Part shown: positions 7,847-16,698 of the stretch, one piece after another
Position numbering within the stretch: position 1 is the stretch's first letter
Layout: each line of letters starts with the position of its first letter
Assembly: GCF_013036045.1 (NCBI RefSeq)
Contig: NZ_WTPX01000074.1
Location: 1-42,987 of the forward strand
DNA: 42,987 nucleotides
DNA from: Alienimonas chondri
Lineage (GTDB): Bacteria; Planctomycetota; Planctomycetia; Planctomycetales; Planctomycetaceae
Direction of reading: 5' to 3'
Program-made: the position numbers and the translations under genes
Notes under the pieces: model-generated
What the model saw: only the letters and a program-made list of their open reading frames with translations
What the model was told of the DNA's origin: nothing
Database searches by the model: none

Positions 7847-9313
7847 GTGACGACGTGTTCCAACCGCCGGTCGCTCGCCGCCCTGTCGCTCGTCCTGTTG
7901 TTCGCCCCCGCGGCGTCGGGCGACGACCGGCCGAACGTGGTCCTGATCTTCTGCGACGACCTCGGTTACGCCGACGTCGGCTTCAACGGCGGGAAGGACG
8001 TCAAGACGCCGAACCTCGACGCCCTCGCCGCCGGCGGGACGATCTGTTCCTCCGGCTACGTCGCCCATCCGTTTTGCGGGCCCAGCCGCATGGCGTTGAT
8101 GGCCGGCCGCTACCCGCACCTGTTCGGCGGCCCATATAATCTGCCCAACGCCGGGGCCGGCATCGATCAGTATAACGCCTTGGGGCTGCCCGTCGGCGAA
8201 GCGACCCTCGCCGCGACGCTGCAAAAGGCCGGTTATCGCACTGGGGCGGTCGGCAAGTGGCACATGGGCGTCTCCGCCCCGTACCACCCCAACGCCCGCG
8301 GCTTCGACGAGTTTTACGGCTTCCTCGGCGGCGGCCACATGTATTTCCCGGAGCGATATCGCCCCATCTACGAGCGTCAGAAGGCGAACGGAACCGAGGT
8401 CTTCAACGAATATATCGTCCCGCTGGAGCGGAACGGCGAAGAGGTCGTCGAGACGGAATACCTGACGGACGCCCTCAGCCGCGAGGCGGTCCAGTTCGTA
8501 GAGGAGTCCGCGGACGGCGACGCCCCGTTCTTCCTGTACCTCTCCTATAACGCCCCGCACACCCCGCTCGAGGCGAAGGAGGAGGATCTGGCCCTGTTCG
8601 AACAAATCAGAAACGAGAAACGCCGCACCTACGCCGCGATGGTATATGCGGTGGACCGCGGGGTGGGCGAACTGGTCGACGCTTTGAAGGCCAGGGATGA
8701 GTTGGAAGACACGCTGATCGTGTTCCTCAGCGACAACGGCGGAAAGCTCGGCGCCGGAGCGGATAATACGCCGCTGAAGCAGGGCAAGGGCAGCGTCTAC
8801 GAGGGCGGCGTGCGGGTGCCGATGTTCTGGTCTCAGCCCGGGACCGTGCCGGCCGGTCGAGTATATGAACACCCCGTGTCCGCGATCGACTTTTACCCCA
8901 CCTTCGCCGGGCTGGCGCAGACGGAGGCGCCGGAGGATCAGGCCCTCGAAGGCGTCGACGTGTGGGACGCGCTGCTCGCCGGCCGGCCCGCCCGGGACGG
9001 CGATCCGATCTATGCGGTTCGGTACTACCGTGGGTTCGGCAACGTCGGCATTCGCCGGGGGCCGTGGAAGATCGTCAAGGTCGGCTCCCAGTCGGGGTGG
9101 CAACTCTTTGACGTCACCCGGGACGTCGGCGAGACCAAGGACGTCAGCGCCGACCACCCGGAGGTGGTCAAGTCGTTGGTCGCCGAGGCTGAGACGTGGA
9201 GCCGGTCCCATGTGAAGCCGCTCTGGTTCCACACTGAAAAAGCCGGTCAGGATTGGGAGGAGACGGATATGCCCAATTACAATCGTACGTTCTCCACCGG
9301 TCTCCCCCGGTAA
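7847..9313 (+). CDS. Type I sulfatase (secreted)
   Basis: This 488-residue formylglycine-dependent sulfatase hydrolyses sulfate esters, most likely on a carbohydrate. A GTG start at 7847 gives a signal peptide (NRRSLAALSLVLLFAPAASG). Metal-binding FCDDLGYADVG follows, then the FGly motif CGPSR with C77. GKWHMG, APHTPLEAK and LSDNGGKLGAG are further active-site blocks of the family, and KQGKGSVYEGGVRVP is typical of arylsulfatase A / N-acetylgalactosamine-6-sulfatase-like members. The start is 35 bp after the FecR-LamG gene, with no strong ribosome site. The frame stays open far upstream but that part is a shadow of FecR-LamG. No FGly-generating enzyme is in the window. The exact substrate cannot be told. 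Confidence 0.93.
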   Translation: MTTCSNRRSLAALSLVLLFAPAASGDDRPNVVLIFCDDLGYADVGFNGGKDVKTPNLDALAAGGTICSSGYVAHPFCGPSRMALMAGRYPHLFGGPYNLPNAGAGIDQYNALGLPVGEATLAATLQKAGYRTGAVGKWHMGVSAPYHPNARGFDEFYGFLGGGHMYFPERYRPIYERQKANGTEVFNEYIVPLERNGEEVVETEYLTDALSREAVQFVEESADGDAPFFLYLSYNAPHTPLEAKEEDLALFEQIRNEKRRTYAAMVYAVDRGVGELVDALKARDELEDTLIVFLSDNGGKLGAGADNTPLKQGKGSVYEGGVRVPMFWSQPGTVPAGRVYEHPVSAIDFYPTFAGLAQTEAPEDQALEGVDVWDALLAGRPARDGDPIYAVRYYRGFGNVGIRRGPWKIVKVGSQSGWQLFDVTRDVGETKDVSADHPEVVKSLVAEAETWSRSHVKPLWFHTEKAGQDWEETDMPNYNRTFSTGLPR

Positions 9314-9359
9314 TCGTTCCGACAGCCGCCCCGTCCCCGCCTTAAAAACGCCCTCAATC

Positions 9360-12155
9360 GTGACGCTCGCCGCCCCCGCCGTATTGCTGTTCGTCGCCTT
9401 CGCCCCCCCGGCGAACGCCGCCGCCCCGGCGAACGACGGCCCCGCCGCCGAGGTCGTGGATTTCGTCCGCGACGTGGAACCCATTCTTGAGGCCCGCTGC
9501 TACGACTGTCACGGCGAGTGGGTGCAGGAGTCGAAGCTGCGTTTGGACAGTCGCGTCGGCATGTTGAAGGGCGGGAACACCGGGTCGGCGGTGTTGAAGC
9601 CGGGGAACGTGAAGGGCAGCTATCTGCTGGACGTCGTCCGACACCTCGATCCCGGCATGGAGATGCCGCCGGAGTCCGACAAGATTCCGGACGAGGAAAT
9701 CGCCGTCCTCGTGAAGTGGGTCGAACAGGGGGCCGTCTGGCCGGGTCAGATGAACGACGTGGTCGAACGGGAAACGTCCGACCATTGGGCGTATCAACCC
9801 GTCGTCCGACCGGAGCCGCCGGCCGGCCCGGGGATCGCCGACGGGGCCGTCCCGATCGACGCGTTTCTCGCTCGGAAACTGCACGGGGCGGGACTGTCGT
9901 TCTCACAGCCGGCGGAGCCTGAGGCGCTGGTCCGGCGGGCGTCGATCGTGCTGACCGGCATGGCTCCCACGCCGGAGGAAGTCGAAGCGTTCGTTGCGGC
10001 CTCGGCGGAGGACCCGGACGCCGCGTACGTCGCCCTGGTGGACCGCTTGCTCGCCTCCCCGCGGTACGGCGAGCGGTTCGCCCAACACTGGCTGGACGTG
10101 ATCCGCTGGGCGGAGACCAACGGGTCGGAGTCGAACATGTACCGCAAGAACGCCTGGATTTACCGGGACTACGTCGTCCGGTCGTTCAACGAGGAGACGC
10201 CGTACGATCGGTTCCTGAAGGAGCAGATCGCCGGCGACGTCCTCGGCGCGGGCGAGGCGACGGGCTATCTGGTGTCCGGGCCGCACGTGCCGGCGGCGAC
10301 GGTGGGACAGGAACCGACCGCCCGCCGGCAGGCGAGGGCGGATCGGCTGGACGAGGTCGTGCAGACCGTCGGCGCCTCCGTGATGGGTTCCACGATCGGC
10401 TGCGCCCGGTGCCACAACCACAAATTCGATCCGATCTCGATTCAGGATTATTACTCCCTGACCGCGGTGTTCGCGGATGTGGAGTACGGCGCCCGCCGCC
10501 CGGAACTCGCCCCCGACCATCCCCGCCGACGCCGCGGCGAGGAGCTGTGGAACGAGGTCCGCTCCCACCGTCGGTTGCTCCGCGAGGCCGGCGGTCCGTG
10601 GACGGAGGACTGGCGGACCCACCGGGAGATGTATTTCAACCCGGTCGAAACCGACGCCGTCCGCCTGACGTTCGAGGGCAAGGGCGTCGGCTTGGACGAA
10701 TGGGAGATCTACGGCCCGGCGGATTGGCAGGAGAACCTCGCCGCCGCGGACGCCGGCGCCGTCGCCTCCGCGAACCCGGCCACGGCCGTCCCGCGGGGGG
10801 GGGTGGAGAAAGTGAACGACGGCCAGACCGGCACCGAGGCGTGGCGGGCGAAGGTCCCGGACGGTTCCGACGAGAAGCCGTGGGTCACGATCGAGTTCCC
10901 GCAGTCCCGGCGAGTCAATCACCTGCGCTACAGCCGCAACCGGGATGATCTCGCGGAGACGGACTACCTGGAGGGTTTGGCGACCTCCTGGCTGCCGCAC
11001 TTCACCGTCGAAGTCCGCAATCCCGCGGGCGAATGGGAGCCGGTCGCGGAGACGAAAGAGATCGACCGCCGCCTCGGTCGGGGCGGGGATCTCAAAGCGA
11101 CTCACGCCGCCTTGCAGGCGTCGATCGACGCCCTGCTGGAAGAGGGTCCGCAGCACAGCTTCGTCGGGAAATTCGTCGAGCCGGCGGACACGTTCGTCTT
11201 CCGCCGCGGCAGCCCGGAAAGCCCCGGCGCCCAGGTCGCTCCGGACGGCCCGGGCGCGTTCGGCGAGAGTCTGAATCTGCCGGCGGACGCCCCGGGTCCG
11301 GTCCGCCGCGAGGCGTTCGCCGACTGGCTGGCCCGGCCGGACCATCCCCTCACCGCCCGGGTGATGGTCAACCGCCTCTGGCATCACCTGTACGGGGCCG
11401 GGCTGGTGACGACGACCGCCGACTTCGGCGCCGCCGGGACCGATCCGACGCACCCGGAACTGCTGGACTGGCTCGCCGCGGAGTTCGTCGATCCTCAAGT
11501 CCCCGGCCCTCATGCCGAGCCTTGGTCGGTGAAACACATGGTTCGCCTGATGGCCCTGTCGCGGGCGTTCCGTCAGTCGAGCCTGCCCCGCGAGGAGGGC
11601 CTCGCCGCGGACGCCGGGGCGTCGCTGCTGTGGCGCTATCCGCCGAAGCGCGTCGAGGCGGAGGTGATTCGCGACTCGATTCTGCAGGCGTCCGGCGCGC
11701 TGGACGAGACCGTCGGCGGGCGGAGCTTCCGCATTCACAACGTCAAGCAGCGGTACGCCCAGTGGGAAGTGGTCGATAACCACGGCCCGGAGACCTGGCG
11801 GCGGATGCTGTATCAGGAACGCATGCGGCGGGTCGACGACCGCATTTTCACCGCCTTCGACTTCCCGGACTGCGGGCAGGTGAAGGGCAAGCGTCCGGTC
11901 TCGACGACGCCGCTGCAGGCGTTGAATCTGATGAACAGCGAGTTCGTCATCGATCAGGCCCGCCGCATCGCCGAGCGGGCGGAGACCCGAGCGGAGGACG
12001 GCGACGACCCGGTCACGCAGTCCTTCCTGCTGATCTTCGGCCGTGAGCCGACCGCCGAGGAGCGAATCGCGGCGGAAGAGGTCGCCGCGGAGCACGGCCT
12101 GCCGGTCCTCTGCCGCACGCTGCTGAACGCCAACGAGTTCGCCTTCCTGCCGTGA
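9360..12155 (+). CDS. PSCyt1-DUF1549-DUF1553 planctomycete cytochrome with discoidin-like insert
   Basis: This 931-residue exported protein of unknown biochemical role typifies planctomycetes. It starts at GTG 9360 with a short signal peptide (VLLFVAFAPPANA). PSCyt1 carries a c-type heme site C47YDCH51. DUF1549 (PSCyt2) spans about 163-385, with a second CxxCH at C348-ARCH. A discoidin (F5/8 type C)-like segment at about 423-545 ends in VTIEFPQSRRVNHLRYS. DUF1553 (PSD1) runs from about 647 to the end (HPLTARVMVNRLWHHLYGAG). A run of nine G at 10795-10803 lies in the discoidin-like part. It is followed 49 bp later by a DUF1501 gene, its usual partner. A heme protein with a carbohydrate-binding module suggests redox chemistry at a polysaccharide, but that is inference. 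Confidence 0.93.
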   Translation: MTLAAPAVLLFVAFAPPANAAAPANDGPAAEVVDFVRDVEPILEARCYDCHGEWVQESKLRLDSRVGMLKGGNTGSAVLKPGNVKGSYLLDVVRHLDPGMEMPPESDKIPDEEIAVLVKWVEQGAVWPGQMNDVVERETSDHWAYQPVVRPEPPAGPGIADGAVPIDAFLARKLHGAGLSFSQPAEPEALVRRASIVLTGMAPTPEEVEAFVAASAEDPDAAYVALVDRLLASPRYGERFAQHWLDVIRWAETNGSESNMYRKNAWIYRDYVVRSFNEETPYDRFLKEQIAGDVLGAGEATGYLVSGPHVPAATVGQEPTARRQARADRLDEVVQTVGASVMGSTIGCARCHNHKFDPISIQDYYSLTAVFADVEYGARRPELAPDHPRRRRGEELWNEVRSHRRLLREAGGPWTEDWRTHREMYFNPVETDAVRLTFEGKGVGLDEWEIYGPADWQENLAAADAGAVASANPATAVPRGGVEKVNDGQTGTEAWRAKVPDGSDEKPWVTIEFPQSRRVNHLRYSRNRDDLAETDYLEGLATSWLPHFTVEVRNPAGEWEPVAETKEIDRRLGRGGDLKATHAALQASIDALLEEGPQHSFVGKFVEPADTFVFRRGSPESPGAQVAPDGPGAFGESLNLPADAPGPVRREAFADWLARPDHPLTARVMVNRLWHHLYGAGLVTTTADFGAAGTDPTHPELLDWLAAEFVDPQVPGPHAEPWSVKHMVRLMALSRAFRQSSLPREEGLAADAGASLLWRYPPKRVEAEVIRDSILQASGALDETVGGRSFRIHNVKQRYAQWEVVDNHGPETWRRMLYQERMRRVDDRIFTAFDFPDCGQVKGKRPVSTTPLQALNLMNSEFVIDQARRIAERAETRAEDGDDPVTQSFLLIFGREPTAEERIAAEEVAAEHGLPVLCRTLLNANEFAFLP

Positions 12156-12204
12156 CGGCCGATCCCGGCCGCGACGTCCCGTCCCGCTTCCTCCCCCGCC
12201 CGTC

Positions 12205-13731
12205 ATGTCGAACCCCGAACGCCTCACCCCGACCGGTCGCGGCCTGCTGGACCGCCGGTCGTTTCTCGCCCAGTCCGGGCTGTCGATGGGGGCGCTGTCC
12301 CTCGCACAGTTGCTGTCGACCGACGGGCTGCTGGCCGCCGAGGCCCCGGCGAGCGGCGACGAAGGGCCGCAGACGGCGGGCGGGGTCGAACCGATCCGGC
12401 CGGACGTCGATCCGGCGAACCCGTATCGGCCCCGGAAGCCGCACTTCGAGACGCAGGCGAAACGGGTGCTGGTGATCTACTGCCCCGGGGCGGTCAGCCA
12501 CCTCGATACGTTCGATTACAAGCCGGATCTGTTCAAATTCCACGGGCAGAAGCCGCCGGGCCTGCCGGAGGTGACGTTCGAGGGGCCGACCGGGAACATC
12601 GCCAAGCCGTTCTGGAAGTTCAAACCCCGCGGCGAGACCGGGAAGATGGTCTCCGACCTCGTCCCGCACCTCGCGGAACTGACGGACGACCTGTGCTTCG
12701 TGCACTCGCTGCACACGGAAACCAGCGCCCACCCGCAGGGCGAGAACTTCTTCAACACCGGCTTCACGCAGGAGGGCTACCCCTCGTTCGGAGCGTGGGC
12801 GACCTACGCACTGGGCACGGAGAACCAGAATCTGCCGGCGTTCGTGGCGATCAACGACCCGCGGGGGCTGGCCCGCAGCGGGAAGAACAATTTTGGCAGC
12901 GGATTCCTGCCCGCGGCGTTCCAGGGAACGGACTTCACCGCCGCCTCGCCCCCGGCGAACCTCAAGCGCCCTCCCGCCGTCTCGCCCGCCGCCGACCGGG
13001 AGAGCGTCGATTTATTGCAACGCCTCAACGCCGCGCACCTCGAACGCTACCCGGACGACGCGGACCTCGCCGGGCGGATCGCCAGCTATGAACTCGCCGG
13101 GCGGATGCAGACCAGCGTCCCGGACGTGATGGACGTCTCCGGCGAGACCGCCGCCACCCACGCCGCGTACGGCACGCAAACCGGCTCGAAATTAAAGCAG
13201 GCCTACGCGCAGAACTGCCTGCTCGCCCGGCGGTTGCTGGAGCGGGGCGTGCGGGTCGTGCAGTTGTTCAACGGCAGCGACCCGGCCGGCGGCAACGGCA
13301 TCACGAATTGGGATTCGCACTCCGATATCGCGGAGACCCACGCGATGCAGGCGGAGATCATGGACCAGCCGACCGCCGCCCTCATCGCGGACCTCAAACA
13401 ACGCGGCATGCTGGAGGACACGCTCGTCGTCTGGTGCACGGAGTTCGGCCGGATGCCCTTCCTCCAGGCCAACGGCACCGGGCGGGACCACAACCCGGGC
13501 GCCTTCACCTGCTTCCTCGCCGGCGCCGGGGTGAAGGCCGGCTACAGCCACGGCAAGAGCGACCGTTTCGGGTTCGAAGCGGCGGAGGACAAAACCAGCG
13601 TGTACGACTTCAACGCCACGCTGCTGCACCTGATGGGCCTCGATCACGAGCGCCTCACCTTCTACCACAACGGCCTGGAACGCCGACTCACCCACGTGCA
13701 CGGCCACGTCGTGAAAGAACTCGTTGCGTAG
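12205..13731 (+). CDS. DUF1501 protein, Tat-exported
   Basis: This 508-residue protein belongs to the alkaline-phosphatase-like superfamily (DUF1501), with no settled function. A twin-arginine signal (LDRRSFLAQSGLSMGALSLA, about residues 15-34) begins it. Family blocks follow: VLVIYCPGAVSHLDTFDYKP, LVPHLAELTDDLCFVHSLH and a C-terminal WCTEFGRMPF / GRDHNPGAFTCFLAGAGVK stretch whose Asp and His suggest a metal site. The ATG at 12205 comes 49 bp after the cytochrome gene; the same gene pair recurs at 17341-21680. The pairing is conserved across planctomycetes and suggests that the two proteins act together outside the cytoplasm. Confidence 0.92.
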   Translation: MSNPERLTPTGRGLLDRRSFLAQSGLSMGALSLAQLLSTDGLLAAEAPASGDEGPQTAGGVEPIRPDVDPANPYRPRKPHFETQAKRVLVIYCPGAVSHLDTFDYKPDLFKFHGQKPPGLPEVTFEGPTGNIAKPFWKFKPRGETGKMVSDLVPHLAELTDDLCFVHSLHTETSAHPQGENFFNTGFTQEGYPSFGAWATYALGTENQNLPAFVAINDPRGLARSGKNNFGSGFLPAAFQGTDFTAASPPANLKRPPAVSPAADRESVDLLQRLNAAHLERYPDDADLAGRIASYELAGRMQTSVPDVMDVSGETAATHAAYGTQTGSKLKQAYAQNCLLARRLLERGVRVVQLFNGSDPAGGNGITNWDSHSDIAETHAMQAEIMDQPTAALIADLKQRGMLEDTLVVWCTEFGRMPFLQANGTGRDHNPGAFTCFLAGAGVKAGYSHGKSDRFGFEAAEDKTSVYDFNATLLHLMGLDHERLTFYHNGLERRLTHVHGHVVKELVA

Positions 13732-13783
13732 CGGCGGACCGCTCCGCAAGAGCGCCTTGATCTTTCCTCCAGACTCTAAGCTG

Positions 13784-14743
13784 ATGATCGATTGGAACTG
13801 CCCGGCGACCTGTCTCGGCGGGCTGCTCATCGCCGCCCTCGCCGCCCCCGCATGCGGGGACGACAACCCCGCGGGGGCGCCGGACCCCGTCGGGATTGAT
13901 GCGGGGGAAGGGCGAAGCTGGATTCCGAACAAGTCCTTCTCCGACGAGTTCGAGGATCCGAAGATCGACTTCGAGAAGTGGCGGACGGACCCGGAGCATT
14001 TCTCCGCCTGGAGTTGGTCGCAAAAGAACGCGTTCGTCAACGGCGGCGTGTTGAACCTGCGGATGACCCGCGAACCGCACGAACGAATGGATCCCGCCGC
14101 CCGGGAGCGGCGAACGTTCGACTATAAGTCCGGCATTCTCCGCTCCCGAGCCAAAACGACCTACGGCTACTTCGAGGCCCGCGTGCGGGGCTGCGCCCGG
14201 TTCCCGGGCGCGTCGCCGGCGTTCTGGCTCTATAGCCAGGGCGAAATGAACAACCCGTCGCCGACGAAATACTGCGAAATCGACGTCTTTGAATTGCAGC
14301 AGGGCGAAGTCGAACAAGGCGGCGCGCGGCACGGTCCGGGTCGGATCGATATGAACCTGCACTGTCGGACGATGATCGACGGCGAATTGCGGTGGCTGCG
14401 ACCGCATTCGAATCCGGAGTTATGTCGGCACGTCTGGGACGCGCCGTTCGACCCGCGGGAGACGTTTCACGTCTACGGCTGCGACGTCACGCCGGCGGAG
14501 ATCGTCTGGTACGTCGACGGCGTGGAGCGGGCGCGGGAGGAGAACCGGCATTGGCACCTGCCGATGTTCGTCACGCTGTCGCTGGGCCTGCGGACGCCGT
14601 TTGCGGGCTGGCGCGACCAAGCTCTGCACCCTGTCCCGGACGCGGCGACCGACGAAGGTTTTCCGACCGATCTGCGAATCGACTACGTCCGAGCGTGGAC
14701 GCGGTCCCCGATGCCGGAATCCTCCGCGACGATCGCTCCGTAA
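13784..14743 (+). CDS. GH16 family glycoside hydrolase (secreted)
   Basis: This 319-residue endo-acting hydrolase belongs to the GH16 fold, which includes agarases, porphyranases, kappa-carrageenases and laminarinases. The signal peptide ends near residue 24 (CLGGLLIAALAAPACG). The catalytic beta-bulge motif is E165-I-D167-V-F-E170: E165 nucleophile, E170 acid/base. YGYFEARVRG and SPAFWLYS shape the cleft. The start is the ATG at 13784; an upstream in-frame start would add 20 unlikely residues. FDPRETFHVYGCDVTPAEIVWYVDG is the usual second half. With sulfatases on both sides, a sulfated galactan is a reasonable but unproven substrate. Fifth or sixth in its class of hydrolases is not needed to explain the locus: it is the only GH in operon A. 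Confidence 0.9.
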   Translation: MIDWNCPATCLGGLLIAALAAPACGDDNPAGAPDPVGIDAGEGRSWIPNKSFSDEFEDPKIDFEKWRTDPEHFSAWSWSQKNAFVNGGVLNLRMTREPHERMDPAARERRTFDYKSGILRSRAKTTYGYFEARVRGCARFPGASPAFWLYSQGEMNNPSPTKYCEIDVFELQQGEVEQGGARHGPGRIDMNLHCRTMIDGELRWLRPHSNPELCRHVWDAPFDPRETFHVYGCDVTPAEIVWYVDGVERAREENRHWHLPMFVTLSLGLRTPFAGWRDQALHPVPDAATDEGFPTDLRIDYVRAWTRSPMPESSATIAP

Positions 14744-14802
14744 TTCCCCTCCGGGCGGTCCGTCGCCCGTCGTTCAATTCTTCATTGAGAGAATGCGCCC
14801 CC

Positions 14803-16422
14803 GTGTCCGCTTCACGACTCATCGGCCTACTCGTCACGGCGACGCTGTTCGCCGCCCCCGCCGCCGCCGGGGAGCGGCCGAACGTGCTGTTCATCGCGAT
14901 CGACGACCTGCGACCGGAATTGGGCTGCTACGGGAACGACCTCGTTCACAGCCCGAACCTCGACGCCCTCGCCGCCGACGGGATGCGGTTCGACCGGGCG
15001 TACTGCCAACAGGCCATTTGCAGCCCCTCCCGGGCCAGCCTGATGACCGGGAAGCTGCCGGACGAGATCGGCGTCGTGGAGAACACCGCCTATTTCCGCG
15101 AGTTGAACCCGAACATCGTCACCCTCCCGCAACACTTCCGGAGCCGGGGATACGAGACGGTGTATTCCGGCAAGATCTATCACGGGACGATGACGGACGA
15201 GGAGCACAGCTGGTCGCGGCCGGCAAGCCGGAAAGGCATCCCCCGTCCGCAAACGCCCGGCGGGTACGCGGTCCCGGAGAATCAGCGGACCTTCTTCGCG
15301 AATCGCGACCGGATCCTCGCTCAATACGGCCGGGAACGCAGCGGCGGGCTGATTCACGGCCCGGCCTTCGAAGCCGGCGACGTGCCCGACGCCGCCTATA
15401 TCGACGGCTACAACACCGAAGTCGCGATCCAAACGCTCGGCGAGCTGACCGACGGCGACAAGCCGTGGTTCCTGGGCATGGGCTACGTCCGCCCGCACCT
15501 CCCGTTCAACTGCCCGAAGAAATACTTCGAGTTATACGACCGGGCGGAGATCGGTTTGCCGACGAACGCGGCCCCGCCGACCGACGGCTCCGCCCTCGGC
15601 CTGCACGCGTCGTTCGAACTGCGGACCCGCCACGGCATCCCGAAGGACGGCCCGATCGGCGAGGAGCTCTCTCGTGACCTGATTCACGCCTACCTGGCCT
15701 GCACCAGCTACGTCGACGCCCAGATCGGCCGGTTGCTCGCGGCGCTCGACGAGGCCGGCGTGCGGGAGAACACGATCGTCGTCGTCTGGGGCGATCACGG
15801 CTGGCACCTCGGCGAGATGGGCGTGTGGGGCAAAGCCACGAACTACGAAATCGCGACCCGGGTTCCGCTCATCGTCTGGACGCCGCCCGGCCTGGTAGGG
15901 AACGGGGCGGCCCGCGGGGCGTCGACCGACGCGCTGGTCGAGTTGGTCGACCTCTACCCGACCCTCTGCGACCTCGCCGGGCTGTCGACGCCGGACGGCC
16001 TCGCCGGGACGAGCTTCCGCCCCCTGTTGATCGATCCCGATCAACGCGGGAAGTCGGTCGCCCGCTCCCAGTTCCCGTCGCCGGCGCTGCGGGAGTGGGC
16101 CGCCAACCCGCTCTCGCCCGGTATGCGGGAGACGTTCTTCGGCCCGCTCATCACTGAGGTCGAGGCCGGCGTCGCCGAGCAGCACGGGGACGACTGGGAC
16201 CGCACGCTCTTCGAGAGCCACGTGATGGGGTATTCCGACCGCACGGACCGCTACCGGCTGGTCCGGTGGGTCGACCGGCGGACGCCGAACGCGGCCCCGC
16301 TGTTCGTCGAACTCTACGACCACGAGACCGACCCCGCGGAGACGACGAACGTCGCCCCCCGCTTTCCCGATGTCGTGGCGCGGCTCTCCGATCGACCAAC
16401 GGCAGGCGGCGACGGCGACTGA
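14803..16422 (+). CDS. Type I sulfatase, iduronate-2-sulfatase-like
   Basis: This is a 539-residue secreted sulfatase. GTG at 14803 is preceded by a GAGAGA-type ribosome site about 11 nt upstream and opens a signal peptide (LIGLLVTATLFAAPAAAG). AIDDLRPELGCYG provides metal ligands and C73-SPSR is the FGly motif. LPQHFRSRGYETVYSGKIYH, VVWGDHGWHLGEMGVWGK and the C-terminal LYDHETDPAETTNVA match the iduronate-2-sulfatase-like subfamily. That subfamily acts on several sulfated sugars in bacteria, so the name does not fix the substrate. It is the last gene of operon A, 59 bp after GH16, with a hairpin right after its stop. Confidence 0.93.
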   Translation: MSASRLIGLLVTATLFAAPAAAGERPNVLFIAIDDLRPELGCYGNDLVHSPNLDALAADGMRFDRAYCQQAICSPSRASLMTGKLPDEIGVVENTAYFRELNPNIVTLPQHFRSRGYETVYSGKIYHGTMTDEEHSWSRPASRKGIPRPQTPGGYAVPENQRTFFANRDRILAQYGRERSGGLIHGPAFEAGDVPDAAYIDGYNTEVAIQTLGELTDGDKPWFLGMGYVRPHLPFNCPKKYFELYDRAEIGLPTNAAPPTDGSALGLHASFELRTRHGIPKDGPIGEELSRDLIHAYLACTSYVDAQIGRLLAALDEAGVRENTIVVVWGDHGWHLGEMGVWGKATNYEIATRVPLIVWTPPGLVGNGAARGASTDALVELVDLYPTLCDLAGLSTPDGLAGTSFRPLLIDPDQRGKSVARSQFPSPALREWAANPLSPGMRETFFGPLITEVEAGVAEQHGDDWDRTLFESHVMGYSDRTDRYRLVRWVDRRTPNAAPLFVELYDHETDPAETTNVAPRFPDVVARLSDRPTAGGDGD

Positions 16423-16429
16423 GAAGCGG

Positions 16430-16453
16430 GCGGCGGTTCGGGCCGACCGCCGC
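16430..16453 (+). terminator. Terminator-like hairpin after operon A
   Basis: GCGGCGGT (16430-16437) pairs perfectly with ACCGCCGC (16446-16453) around an 8-nt loop, 8 nt after the sulfatase stop codon. There is no T-run, so efficiency is uncertain. Its right arm overlaps copy B of the 33-bp repeat. Confidence 0.5.
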
Positions 16454-16477
16454 GGAGGAACTGAGCGGCCGGCAGGC
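16445..16477 (+). repeat. 33-bp imperfect repeat, copy B (after operon A)
   Basis: It matches 5117-5149 at 29 of 33 positions, same orientation. It begins 23 bp after the last stop codon of operon A. Confidence 0.7.
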
Positions 16478-16488
16478 TGCGGGAGGCG

Positions 16489-16698
16489 GTGGAGGAAACG
16501 CCGCTCGTACCGCCGCTGAAGGGGCAGACCAAGCGCGCCGCGCAGCGATCGCTGGAGAAGATAATCGACAGTCCGCCGGAAAGGTCGGTTGAGCTGGACC
16601 TCTACCCGATCCTGCGTCTCCGTGAGGCTGTCGGAACGGCGAACGTCGGTCAGGCGAAAGTCCGGGCTGAAAGACTCTCGAAGGCGCAGGCCGTCTAG
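16489..16698 (+). CDS. Possible small hypothetical protein or gene remnant
   Basis: A GTG-initiated frame of 69 codons (METPLV-like start, ending LSKAQAV). Residues 20-69 have a balanced composition (RSVELDLYPILRLREAVG) unlike the Arg/Pro-rich shadow frames nearby, and the same frame resumes after the stop. No ribosome site is clear and no family is recognised. It could be the surviving piece of a decayed gene. Confidence 0.2.
   Translation: MEETPLVPPLKGQTKRAAQRSLEKIIDSPPERSVELDLYPILRLREAVGTANVGQAKVRAERLSKAQAV

Noticed and set aside
7808-9484. A 558-codon minus-strand open frame opposite the first sulfatase
   Set aside because: It mirrors the sulfatase, which has the FGly motif and all active-site blocks on the plus strand.
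9903-12227. A 774-codon open frame on the minus strand over the first cytochrome gene
   Set aside because: Composition is that of a mirror frame, and the plus strand encodes two heme motifs and conserved domains.
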